A stretch of 64,000 nt of DNA from Campylorhamphus procurvoides (taxonomy: Eukaryota; Chordata; Aves; Passeriformes; Dendrocolaptidae). The stretch spans positions 1 to 64,000 of the forward strand of contig WBMV01004350.1 of the NCBI GenBank assembly GCA_013396655.1. The letters run 5' to 3'. Below are positions 27,301 through 37,891 of the stretch, piece by piece. A program made the position numbers and the translations under genes. The notes under the pieces were generated by a model that was given only the letters and a program-made list of their open reading frames with translations, was not told the origin of the DNA and searched no databases. How positions within the stretch are numbered: the stretch's first letter is position 1; the number at the start of each line of letters is the position of its first letter.

Positions 27301-29394
27301 GAAAAAAAGGAACTGTATAAAATAACAATATGCTGGCATGTTTTTGACAAGTAGAAATCCAGCTTACTGTAAAATACTCATACCTTTCAGCAGACTCATG
27401 GCACACTGGCACACAGATGACATATGCCACACGTGCACCTTTAGAGACCTTGAACATGGAGGGAAGATGGAATGCTCCTCTAAAGGTAAGACATTGCCCA
27501 GAAACCTGAAATACTGGAATACTTGGTAACTGGCATACCTTAAATACGATAGAACTCCACTGGACTATTGATCCAAGGTATTCAATACTAAAAGTTTCTT
27601 AAAACACTATGTTATGCACCAAGATTTTAAACACTTACAAAAACAATGTACACCACACAAAGTTCATATAAGCTTCCGCAGTCCAGTGCTTAACAAGGAA
27701 TCTTAAAAAATTAAAATAGTCAGATATGGCTTAAACTGAGTATTGCAGAACCTAAATTTTTAATAATATCAAGAACCTTCGAACAAAACCCTGACTGGAG
27801 AGCATACAAGTTGAAAGAGTTCAGAGGTGAAAGAAGAATACATCTCTAGCAATTTCACTGTTTTCCAGTCTTGAGGATTCTGTTAAGTCACTTTTAAATG
27901 TCCTTTCCAAAAGCGCTTATCTCATTTCTTTTCCCTACAGAACTCCTCAGTTTCCCGGCAAAAATATTCAGACTTTTTCTCTGTAAAGTCAGACAATGTA
28001 TATATGTACAGAAGTATGACTTAGAACCTAAAATACAAATCAGGGAACAAAATTTATGAGATGCAGCACATTATCTTCATTATTTTTCATGATCTCATCC
28101 TCTTCAAAACAATGATAGCCTTCCGGCTGCACTCTAACCAGGACTGTGCACAGTACTACAAACAAGTAGTTGACAAGTGCTCTCTGCAGTAGCTGCACTG
28201 GAACTGAATAGTATCTTGTTTGACTTCCCTCCACTCCTTTTTCAGCCTGATTTCCTAAGGAAAACAGACTTATGCAACCACTGGGGAAGGAGGGAAGTGT
28301 ATGCATATGTACATAAGCACTGCACATGGATGTATGTCCGTCTGACCTCACTAATATCTTTAGAGCCCCATTGGTCAGTTTCAATCATATTCAAAAGAGG
28401 AGCAAAGATATAAGACATTTAAGTTCTTGAAAGTTTCATGAGAGCAAGCTGCAGAGCATGGAAAAGTGTTTCCACAGAGAGAGAGGCTGCATATCTTCTT
28501 AGACGTCAGTAAACTCACAGGGGAAAGAACAGTTCTGCGCCTTTCCTGCCTGCCAGAAAATCTTCAGTCAGAGGTCACAATCAGTGAAAGACAACCAAGT
28601 TTCTTGTGTTCAAGTGTTCATAAAATAGCTTACATTGAATTCACCACTGCTTTTAAAACTGTTTTGAACAGAGCTGATGTTTTCCACATCAACTTATTCC
28701 TCATCTAGCATAGGAGTGAATTGCCCTACATGACACACATTCCCTGGCTTGGTCCCTGGTTCCCAAGACCACTTACTCTAAAACATCACTCTTGTACCAT
28801 ATGCAGGGTAGCATTCTACTCTCTCAGAGAGAAAATTACAACTGCAAGAGCTTAGGATTCCCTTCAGGCTTCAAGACTTTAACATGTGGCTCTGCAACAT
28901 AATGAGCTATTGAATAAAGTCTCAAAAAGACAGTGCAGCAAAATACAGAATCATTTTTATTCACCTCTACCACGGAACGCAAGTACTACCACACTTGCAG
29001 GCTCTTGTGCTAAAGACAGCTGTGAGGCAACAAGACAAATAATGAGATTTCAGCAGACATCTCTAAGTTCTTCTCACACTCCTCTAAAACACATACATGT
29101 GAAATACACGATTCACCTGTATCCAAAAAATCACCTTGATCAAAGTATACTAACAGATCAAAATGCAAGTCCAGGGTCACTTTAAGGCAAGTATCTACAA
29201 ATTAAGGAACTGTCACAAAAAGAAAAAAATAGCCACAGCTGATTGAAGTCACCCTAAGCATCAAAATACCGTGCAAGAAGATTAGTTTTTTGTAAAAGAA
29301 AAAGAAAAAATGTACTTCTGTCCTGGTAACACGTTCTGCTTGGAAATTCATTCGTCCCATGACTACACCTAAGTGTAGCACATTTCCCTTCCTG

Positions 29395-30110
29395 GCGATG
29401 GGGCACGGGCAGCCCGACCCCAGGAGGTTTCGGCCCGAAGCCTCGGCCACTCCGGGGCCGCCCCAGCCCCGGGGGCTCCCACCGGGCGGGGCGCGGAGTG
29501 TCAGGGAAGCGCTAGGAGAGAGGCTGGCGGCACCGGCAGGCTCGGGGCAAGACACCGAGGGCGAGTCAGGCCGCGTCCCTGCGAACGGTGAATATCTGCC
29601 ATGCGAAGCCCTCCTTCCCGCTCCCACAACACGCCTCAGGGCTCGGGCCGCTCCCGCCCGGCTCCTCCGGTCGGCACAGGGAGGGCTCTCGCCAAGCCCC
29701 GCACCGAGAGGGGGCCGGGCGGCTGCTCTGGCCCCGCTCCCGCCGCCCGGCACGGGGCGAGCGCGGCCCCGCGCCCTTCCCCCGCGTTCGGGCTCGGTGG
29801 GAGCCGGCAAGGGTTTGGGAGCGGCTGGCTGCGGGGCGCCTCAATAACCCCTTTATTCCGCCCTCCCCGCCAGCCGGTCACTACCCTCGTCCCAGCGCCA
29901 GCCCTCCGTAGCAAGGAGCACGTTTCCTCTCCGGCTCCTGGCCCGCCTTACAACGAGCCACGGCCAGTGGAAGGCGGCACCCGGTACCAAAGCCGGATCA
30001 GAAATATGGAATGTGAAAGCGCGTGGCAGAGCTGACGGGGGGTGCAGAACGAAGCGATCCATTTCACCCTTTTCGATCCTCCGTCGCCGCATTTCTGTCA
30101 ACTGCCGATA
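29395..30110. promoter_or_regulatory. Intronic CpG-rich block just downstream of PDE10A exon 1
   Basis: A second GC- and CpG-dense block starts abruptly near 29395 after AT-rich intron and fades by about 30110. It is separated from the exon 1 island by roughly 130 bases of ordinary composition. It lies within the inferred first intron, 0.4-1.1 kb past the donor. It could be an extension of the promoter island, an alternative promoter, or the source of a plus-strand transcript: a strong donor-like GTAAGTAT lies on the plus strand at 30139-30146. No known alternative PDE10A first exon was recognised in it. Confidence 0.55.
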
Positions 30111-30526
30111 CCATAATGCTTCCTTATTGCTACTTCAAGTAAGTATGGGGGTCAGTCTCCATTCCCCTACGTGACATTCCTGAGTAAATTAAGCATGTAT
30201 CAAGTAAAAGGCTGACAGACACATACGTAGAGTTGTCTGATCCCGGAATGATGCCGAAATCCTCGAGGCGTTAACAGCCAGCTCCCACAAAGAGCACTCA
30301 GTTACACTGAGCATCCCCTTTGTCCGTGCATCCTCAATACACACCCGGCCGCTCCTCCATGCGTCCACGCACGCCCCACGTATATGGCCCCTTTGTGTCC
30401 TCGCCTCCCCCCCACTCACAAAGAAATACCCTTTCTACAAGGCATGCACCCAGCCTCGGACACAGCCCTTCGCCTTCCCCCGAGACACGCGCGACCCGCC
30501 GCCGGGCACGGCGCTCCGGTACCTAC

Positions 30527-30590
30527 TTGTATTCAAGAAACAGTCCGTAAACCTCCTAAAGCAGCTTGCAGAATTAGATCCATCTTCCAT
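30527..30590 (-). CDS. PDE10A: PDE10A first coding exon, PDE10A2-type N-terminus (5' partial gene)
   Basis: This exon starts the protein phosphodiesterase 10A, which hydrolyses cAMP and cGMP and in mammals is most abundant in striatal medium spiny neurons. Seen: ATG at 30590-30588 in a strong context (G at -3, G at +4), then 21 codons starting MEDGSNSASCFRRFT and ending TDCFLNT, plus one base. The donor GTAGGT follows at 30526-30521. Known: human PDE10A2 begins MEDGPSNNASCFRRLTECF and joins the shared exon (LTDEK) with a split Ser codon in phase 1. Here the exon also ends in phase 1, with A awaiting GC or GT. The palmitoylated Cys (Cys11 in mammals) and the PKA site R-R-x-T (Thr16) are kept as Cys10 and Thr15. 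The GAF and catalytic domains are encoded by later exons outside this window, at lower coordinates. The identification rests on this short but distinctive peptide and the splice phase. Confidence 0.9.
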
Positions 30591-31370
30591 GTCTGGCCCT
30601 AGGTGCAGGGGAGACGAGAAGGAGAAGAAGGCGCCTGTCTGCCGCTGCTGCCGCCTAGGAGTCCTGCTCCCGCCGGGGCCGTCGCCTCCTCGGATCCCGT
30701 TGCCGCGGGCTGCTGCTGCTGCAGCAGCGAGGGAATTGCCGGACCACGGGCCAGAGGCGGCGGGGGAAAGGAGGAGCCGGGAGTGGTGCTGCCGGGGGCC
30801 GCCGGCTGCGGAACGGAGCAGCAAGCCCTGGATGGAGGAAGAACAGAAGAGTCTCCTCCTGCCGCTGCCGCCTGGATGGGCGATCAAGTGAGCTGCTGCT
30901 GCTGCTCCGCCAACATCTCTTCCTCCTCCTCCTGCCGCTGTCGCTGCCTCTCCTCCTCCCTCCCTCCCTTGGAGACTCGTGAGGTTAAAGGAAAACGAGG
31001 AGGGGAAACGAGGAGGCGGCGGCAAGAAGTAAAAAGAAGATGGAGAAGCGGAGGAAAAGGAGGGGACTGAAGCGAGGAAAGGAGCCGCTGCCGCTGTGGA
31101 AACGATGCTGGTGGAGACGGCAGAGGAGGCTGTCCCTGCAGCGCGGCTCCTGCTGCTGGTGGTGGTTGTTAGGAGGACAGAGAGGGAGCTGCAGGCAGCC
31201 GAGCCGCCTCCAGGAGCGGGGGGAGGAGGAGGAGACCCGCCGCTGCCTCCACCTCCACCGCTCTGGCCATGGGAGTGGAGCAGGCGGCTGCCGGAGCCGG
31301 GCTTTTCCCCGGGCGCTGCAGCGAGGGGGGCCGAGGGGCGGGATAAGATCCGCTTCTCCGGGTTGGACAT
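30591..31370 (-). CDS. PDE10A: In-frame N-terminal extension of PDE10A (long isoform), 260 codons
   Basis: The PDE10A2 frame continues upstream without a stop for 260 codons to ATG 31370-31368 (A at -3), with an in-frame TAG at 31418-31416 just before it. The translation begins MSNPEKRILSRPSAPLAAAP. It is low in complexity, with Gly and Pro runs near residues 37-55, a Thr/Ser-rich block near 65-95, a proline run near 117-120, and alanine runs near 155-160 and 220-226. No folded domain or clear signal peptide is visible. Known, from memory: the human reference long isoform carries about 266 residues before the 789-residue PDE10A2 form, so length and position agree. Inference: this is the bird counterpart, translated from the same exon. 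In it the MEDG methionine is internal, so the palmitoyl Cys would sit near residue 270. A chance GC-rich open frame is the alternative, because alanine, glycine and proline codons rarely make stops. Confidence 0.6.
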
Positions 31371-31990
31371 GCTTCCGCTCTTCCCTCCCTTTCGTGGTAG
31401 TTTAAGGCAGGACGTCTAGGAGAGATACCGGAGTAAAGCGAAAGGGAAAGCCGAAAAGGGACGGAGCCAAACCAGGGGCGACCGCAGATCAGTCCTCCGT
31501 TCCCTCCGACAACCCCCGGGCAGTATTTCCTCCGCACCCCGGCTCCCCGCCCTCATAAAATCCTCACATTTCCGTTCCCCCTTTAGGCCGAAGAGGACAG
31601 GGCGCTACTGACCGCTAAGCGGTTCCAACCCCCTTTTAAAGTCCGCTTTTCCCCATGCTCCCACCTCGCATTCAAAGCAAGAAAACGGCAACAATCTGTA
31701 TTTTCTTCGAGCGAGGCAAATATTGCCCCGTATGTGCGCGCTCGCCTGCAAAGAGGCAGATACAATCACTGCAGTGCCGCTTCCAGCACCAGCCCCGGCC
31801 GCCAGAAAACGCCCACTGGCGGAGCCAGCGCTTCCCAGGCTGCCTGCCTCCCTCCCTCCCTCCTGACCTCTCATTGCCAGGCGCGCATACGGGAGCTATA
31901 GCACAGCGGTTACCTAAAGGGACTGCGGGGAGAGAGAGAGGAAAAGATCCTCCCTATGCGGTCTTATTATTTTAAATATATATTTCCAGC
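31371..31990 (-). promoter_or_regulatory. PDE10A: PDE10A 5' leader and proximal promoter, with upstream ORFs
   Basis: This GC-rich segment lies directly upstream of the long-form ATG. If transcription starts at its right end, the leader carries several minus-strand ATGs: one at 31874 opening an 89-codon ORF that ends at 31605, a start-stop at 31569, and one at 31556 opening 46 codons in the PDE10A frame that end at the TAG at 31416. A TATA-like AT run lies at 31971-31982 on the minus strand. The start site itself cannot be read from sequence. Confidence 0.45.
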
Positions 31991-32313
31991 CGCTGAGATC
32001 AAAAGGCAGACGCCCTGCGGTGCCTGGGATGGAGACGCCACAGAGCTGCCCCTCTGTTTCTGTGGGGCATCCAACACCGTTCCCACTCGAAGATGTACAG
32101 TCCCTTCCCGACGCTCAGCATCACACGTGTTTGCTTCGGCCTTTCCCACCCTCCCCACCACTTGACACACTGGCAGCAACCCACCCCCCAGCCCTCCGGC
32201 TCCTCTCGGAGACGTCGCAGACCCTTGCCCTCAGGTGCAGCGTGGCCCCGGGGCTGCCACCGGCCTTACTCCGCCGGCACAGGCGCCGCGGCTCGTCAGC
32301 GAGCCTGTCGCGC

Positions 32314-32418
32314 NNNNNNNNNNNNNNNNNNNNNNNNNNNNNNNNNNNNNNNNNNNNNNNNNNNNNNNNNNNNNNNNNNNNNNNNNNNNNNNNNNNNNNN
32401 NNNNNNNNNNNNNNNNNN
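32314..32418. other. Assembly gap (105 N)
   Basis: A run of 105 N interrupts the GC-richest part of the CpG island, with a second run of 3 N at 32603-32605. Such gaps are common in GC-rich avian promoters. The true gap length is unknown. Open frames that span it carry undefined residues and should not be used. Confidence 0.99.
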
Positions 32419-35400
32419 CCGTCCCGCCGGCACGGCGCCTCGGCGGGCCGCGCCACGGCGGCCCTCAGCGGGGCAGCCGGCGGGGGAACGACCGGCCAAG
32501 GGAAATCTAAAGGCGGGCTCGAATGGGACCGGGGACGAGGTCGGCGCTGAAATCCCCCGCCCCGTGTATTTCGTTTTCGCCCTAAACTCTCTCTGTCCTG
32601 GGNNNGGAATGGTCCGAGCCCACCAGAGTTCACCTCTGGCAGCGGTGAAAGGGGGCCGGCATCGCCCATCAGCCGTGCGGCTCCGCTCAGCCCGGCCGGG
32701 GCGCTCCCTTCGGGTCGGGCGGGGTCGCGGCCGCCGTAGAGCCGACGCCCCACGCCGCCTGTCAGCACGACGGAGTCCCCGGGCTGCGGGCAGCCCTCCG
32801 CCGGCTGCCCTTCTGGGACAGCCTCACCCCGCAGCCCTGTCCGCGCCGGGAACCGGCGAGCATCGTTCATCGCTCAGGCGGCCCGTGCAGCCCGTGGCGC
32901 CCCAGCCCTCGCCCCCAGGCGACGGCGCTCACCGGGGCGGGGGCCGCCGTGCCAGGCAGCAGCCTCCCCTGCCCCGGTGGGCAGCTGCCGGACAGTGGAG
33001 CTTCCCCCGCCCTCGGAGCGGGCGCTGGGGGTCAGCGCCCGCTGCCCGAGTGCCAGGCTAGCAGCTCCCTCGGTGCCGACCGCCAGCGCGGGGGGCATCT
33101 CCAGGCCTCAGCTAAGGGGGACTGGGGCACGCCGCAGTGCCACCCCGCCGCGGGAGGACGGGCGCGGCCGGCGCTTTCTCGCCGCAGGTACCTGGATGGG
33201 GCGCAGGGAACTGCGCTCCTCAGGCAGACGGCGCGTCCCTCCCGGCGCTCCCACTCGCCAGCGGACGGAGAAGCGGCCGCCGCGGTGGTGCCCACCCAGC
33301 CGGGGCCGCCGCCGTGCCGCTGACAGAAGATTTTGTTGCGATGCGGTGCGACCCTGGCGCAGCCAGGGCGGGCGCTGCCCCACGGAGCGGGACTGGAGCG
33401 GACACCGCTGGAACCGTTGCAGACATGGCTGGAAAAGATGTTTCTGTTGCCGCTGCCAGCAGGGCACCCGAAAAGCAGGAGATTCTGTTTTCCTCTTATA
33501 CCTTCCCGTATCAGACCTTTGCGCCGTCCGCCGCCACTCCAGCTGCTGCATTACCGGGTCCAGGTGTGTGCGGGAATCCTCATTGAACTACCGCAGTCTT
33601 CCTATTTCCCTTCAAAATTAGGCTTGCCCTTTGGAATTTCGACTCCTGCTTTGAAAACAGTATAAATCTACGCTTTTGGCATTTATTTTAAATTGTTCAA
33701 GTATTTTATATTTATCATTTCAGGACTTCTTTTAATGCTGGAATACACACTAACTCCTGTTAAGAGTCTTTATGTATCACTCTGGAAGGCTGCAAGAGAT
33801 GTTCCTCTGAAAATAACAACGCTTTCAAATTAAAGTACATTTTCAGCAGCTGAATGTTCTGTAACAGTGAGAAACAATCCACAGAGTCTGCAAGAGGTTT
33901 AAAATGCAAAAACATATTAAAGACTCTAATTAAACAAACAAAAATCACGCAAAACAAATCAAAAATACTCAGACAGGGCAGGTTTTACTGAACTATTTCC
34001 GTCGGCAAGGTTCTTAAAACCTCCTGTTGCCTAAAAGTACCGAACTAAAATGCAGAAAACTGATTCTGCTTTTGTGATTCACTTCCTCTTAGTATATTTG
34101 TATGACTTTATCAAAACAGTTTAATAACTTCTATTTTGCATGTCTATTTGTGTGAGATGCTATTTCCTTAAGTCCAACCACAACATATAGAGGTTTTCCC
34201 TGAAAAATGCTGCACAATGACTAGAGATCCAGCAAACATTTAAATTTTCCAAGAGAAAGCTTAGATAATGGAAACAAAATTTTAGTGAATTCTGTTTTGT
34301 TATTGCAGCCTATTTGTTTAGCAATTAACAACTTCTCATTAGAAAATATCTAATACTAAAATGTTTACATTGAAAGAGATAATCAGACTGAAATGACTCA
34401 CAAAAAACAAGAGCTAGTCACCCAAAAATATGAAAGTAACTCCTTTAGATAGATTAGTCCCAAATTGTTCTGTCAATATCAAGAGTAAATTACTGAAACT
34501 TTACATCATCAATTTATAATTGTAGAAATCTTGTTTAACTATGCTAATCTATGCTAAATTTATCAATTGCTGTTCATCCAAACTGCAGTTGTTCAAGTAT
34601 CACTGCCTTAAACTGGATATTTTTATATTTATACAAGGCGTGTCAATTGTGCATGTATAAATATGTATGTTTATAATCATCAAAACAAGCAAAACACATT
34701 TTGATTTGTAAGAAATCATCAGATATTCTAGAAAAAACAACTTTCAGGTTAAGGGTTACTTACAAACTATTCATTTGATTATTTTTCATTAGCCATTTGC
34801 AATTCATACCTGATTGGTCACCTGCTTCTTGGCTGGGTAAGCAAAAGCAATCACAGAGAAAAATTAGAAGACAGTGAAAATTAATTTTTAAGCTCTGTAC
34901 ATATATATTTGTAAAATATATTGATTTGTAGATGAGTTAAATACACTTCATGGCCATCTCAATACCTGTGGATAAATTAATGATGAATCACATTTGCTCT
35001 TCAGTGAAAATTTGGCTTTTCATTGCTCAGTCAACATCACGGTTTCCATTGCCATAGAGTGATGATGTCACTGATCCACTGTGGTACTAACCATACACCC
35101 ACTTCATTTACCAGAAAAGTCTCAGCCACTCCAATAGGAACTTCTGCTTTGGAACAGTGAGATTTGCTACATCATCCCCTTCTAAAAAAGGATTTAAAAA
35201 AGCTCTGAAATACAATGATATGCAAGTTAAAATACTCTAATGCATCCCCTTGTACCAGGTGCAATGATTCTGGTACAAATGCCCTGTGTCAGTGCAACCA
35301 TGAGCAAAAGTCTTTAGTTGTATTTGCATGGGCAAATATGATTTCATGAGAATTCAGGTGTCAGAGTGCCCACTGAAGATATCAGGAGGTCCAGCGTTCA

Positions 35401-37600
35401 TTGTACTTACAGGAATAGGTCTGGTTTGAAAGCAGCAAATAAGCCTGTTTGGCAATAATTTGGCAATATTAATCAAAATACTTGAAGAAAAACATTGTGG
35501 GGGAAAATTAAAATCAAGTTATAACAAAGGTTGTTTGGTATTAAGTAGAGCTTAAAACCAAACACTGTTCTTTCCCAGTTCTGTCTGCTCCATTTTAAGA
35601 ATGACATGAACTCATTTTTTGCCTGGTAAATCCTCTTATATCCCCCTTATATCCTAAGAGTTCATTGTATGTTCTATGATTAATTTCTTGGGCGGGGTGG
35701 GGGTGGAGAGAAGAAGAAATGAGACAGATTATGTGGAAAGGAAGTTTATAAAAATGTAGGATAACATCAGTAGAGGAGCTGGTGGAATCAACCACCTGAA
35801 TGTGGGTAAGGCAGAAGCAAGCACAATGAAATAGAGAGAAGGCAACCTGCAAAAGGTGGGACAGGTGGAGCAAAAGGATAAATGGAGCTGAAACCCAAGG
35901 TCTTGAGCTGAGTAAATACAGACCCAAATAATTTTTATCCCTAGGGATTTTCTGCTAAATGATCTTACAGAATTAGTAATTATCATCCAGTTACTGAATG
36001 GCTCTCACAATTAGAAACCTTCAGAAAGGACATTGTTTCCTAAAGTCTTACTCTATAAGCCTTTAGAATGATTTATATAGAACCCCATTTCATACAGGAT
36101 TCCTTTTACAAAAGAATCATTCTCAAACACCATACTCATGCAAGGAGTAAATTAATTTAAAGGGTTTGTATCAGCCATTTTCTTTGAATCCCACAAATAC
36201 TCATCCAAGCCATCTCTTTTCTACATGAACATTAACTGCAAGTGTTGGTAACATGCAAATGTGCTAACAGCCGTCTTAAAATGTTGTGGGGAATTACTTA
36301 GTCCAGGTGCAGAAGAAATACCAGGAGCTCCAAAATGAAACGCAATTTGTTCAGAAAATCTAAACAACACATTTTTTAAGAAGTCCATGTCTGTTCAGAG
36401 ATAACTGACATATAGAAAAAGGAAAAAAAAAAAGGAGAAAATAAATATCTTGTTTTCTTTCAGTAGCTTTTCCAGGTTTTTTTGTGTCACTTTCTGCTCA
36501 TCTTTCAACACAGCTGAAAGGGTCTGTGGCTCGAACTATAAATGATAAAAATTTTCTCTAGAAGCACTACGCTATGTGATGTATGATGGTGGGTGCATTA
36601 ATAAAGCTGAGCAGACCATGTCTTTTCCTGGTATTTTTTTTTTCCTTTTAGAAACACACAAAACTATGAAAAGCTTTCAGCATTATTTTTCAGGGAAAAA
36701 CTGCAATTCTTTATGGAAAGAAGATACCTCAAGCGCAAAGGTAGGACATTTAATTGCAAAATTTTCAGGTAGACATACTGCTATATATCAAATTGCAATA
36801 AAATGCACAATAAGATTCATTTTAAAATGAAAAAGCTAGTGCCAAGGTACAAATGGAAACATTTGCAATAAGTTTACTCAGATTTATTTCCTATAAAAGA
36901 CTATGAAAAAGGTAAACAAAACCTTATGAAGCCATCTACCATTTTGTGCTATCCTATGCAGTACAAAGCTCAGATATTTATTGGTTTTATTGAAAAGGTG
37001 TCCAGAAAGTGAAATATCTTTTTAGGTTTAAATTACTTTCATTAAAGCAAAGACCACCCTTCCAGAAAAGCTGTCCTTTAAATAAATTAAAACTCCAGTA
37101 GCAGCTCTCTTTACTGAGATGCTCTATTATAAACCCAAAGCACCACAAACACTGCAAGCTCTTTGATACAAAGACCATCTTTTGAATCATGTCCAGCAGA
37201 ACAGGATCCTGGCCTGGGACCAGGGCCTCTGAGGTACTAATGAAACACAAACAGCAAACGACGTAATGGTTGGCATGGTAGGCAATAGCACTGTTGTTAC
37301 CTAGTACTATTGAAATAGCCACTTTTATTGCAAGAGAAATAAATAGGGTTATCAGGATTTTTGTAATTCTGTGTTTCTGTTTTCATAGTGAAATCTGGAG
37401 CTAATTTACGACAGAACTTTGTTATAATTTGCTATCTGCTAGAGACAAATAAGTTATTTCAATTCTGTGTTCAATTAGAACACAGAAATTCTATTCTTTA
37501 CATGAATTAAAGAAAAGATTTAACAAAAATCCAAAAGAAAAGGTTAATACTGACTTTTAATGTACTCATTCACTGTGAGTTATGTGTGCATCTTGCTAGC

Positions 37601-37640
37601 ACGTAGCACAGAGTAGCACATAGTAGCACAGAGTAGAGGC
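37601..37640. repeat. Short tandem repeat, 10-bp period, about 4 copies
   Basis: Successive decamers share the form NNGTAGCACA (ACGTAGCACA, GAGTAGCACA, TAGTAGCACA, and a partial GAGTAGAGGC). It is a minor local expansion in the upstream flank. Confidence 0.85.
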
Positions 37641-37862
37641 AGCTACTGTCACAACAGGGATACCAGCTTTCCCCCATAAATCTCTCTTGCAACCCCTTTC
37701 ACTTTTCCAAATTTTACAACCAGTAAAAAGAAGCAGACTTTCCCCCGAGATGGTTTTCACAGTTCATGAGAAGTCCTACTGCTCCATCATCCATCACTGG
37801 CAAATTCTTTGATGGAACTAGCAATCTCAACTTTGTTGTCTTTGATATTAAGAGCAGGTGCT

Positions 37863-37891
37863 AAAAAAAAAGGGGGGGGGGAGGCGGGGGG
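37863..37891 (+). repeat. Poly-A/poly-G tract with G-quadruplex potential
   Basis: Nine A are followed directly by ten G, then AGGC and six G. The G runs are long enough for quadruplex formation, although homopolymer lengths in draft assemblies are often wrong. Confidence 0.8.

Larger units (their letters stand above)
1..30526 (-). other. PDE10A: PDE10A first intron (partial), inferred
   Basis: Everything downstream of the exon 1 donor to the left edge is read as the start of the first intron, which is also very long in mammals. No sequence matching the shared second exon (LTDEKVKAYLSLHPQ) or the PDE10A1-specific first exon was noticed. The intron is AT-rich and has few recognisable repeats, listed separately. 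The stretches 1441-14630, 15723-18384, 18807-24420 and 24900-29390 contain short homopolymers, a CA microsatellite and small inverted repeats. I see no supported gene in them. Confidence 0.7.
30240..33600. promoter_or_regulatory. PDE10A: Main CpG island over PDE10A exon 1 and promoter
   Basis: CpG dinucleotides and GC-rich words are dense from about 30.24 to 33.6 kb, in sharp contrast to the AT-rich flanks on both sides. The island contains exon 1, the leader and about 1.6 kb upstream of it. GC-box words such as GGGCGG occur near 32.7 kb. The 105-base gap and a 3-base N run fall inside it. Both strands contain long open frames here, as expected from low stop density. Apart from the PDE10A frame none shows recognisable protein. 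Confidence 0.8.

Noticed and set aside
29202..29810. Minus-strand 202-codon open frame in the intronic CpG block
   Set aside because: Arg/Ala/Gly-rich translation typical of GC-rich DNA, then runs into AT-rich intron with Phe runs. There is no domain and no matching PDE10A isoform.
1..30526. Search for the shared PDE10A exon 2 and the PDE10A1-specific exon
   Set aside because: No segment encoding LTDEKVKAYLSLHPQ or the PDE10A1 start was noticed by eye on the minus strand. They are taken to lie beyond the left edge.
30603..31070. Plus-strand open frame opposite the PDE10A exon
   Set aside because: It is a shadow of the minus-strand Gly/Ala/Pro-rich frame, with low-complexity Ser/Cys/Arg runs and no supporting splice or domain evidence.
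32093..33061. Plus-strand open frame of 322 codons across the N gap
   Set aside because: It is open only because N codons cannot be stops and the DNA is extremely GC-rich. It shows no recognisable protein and includes undefined residues.
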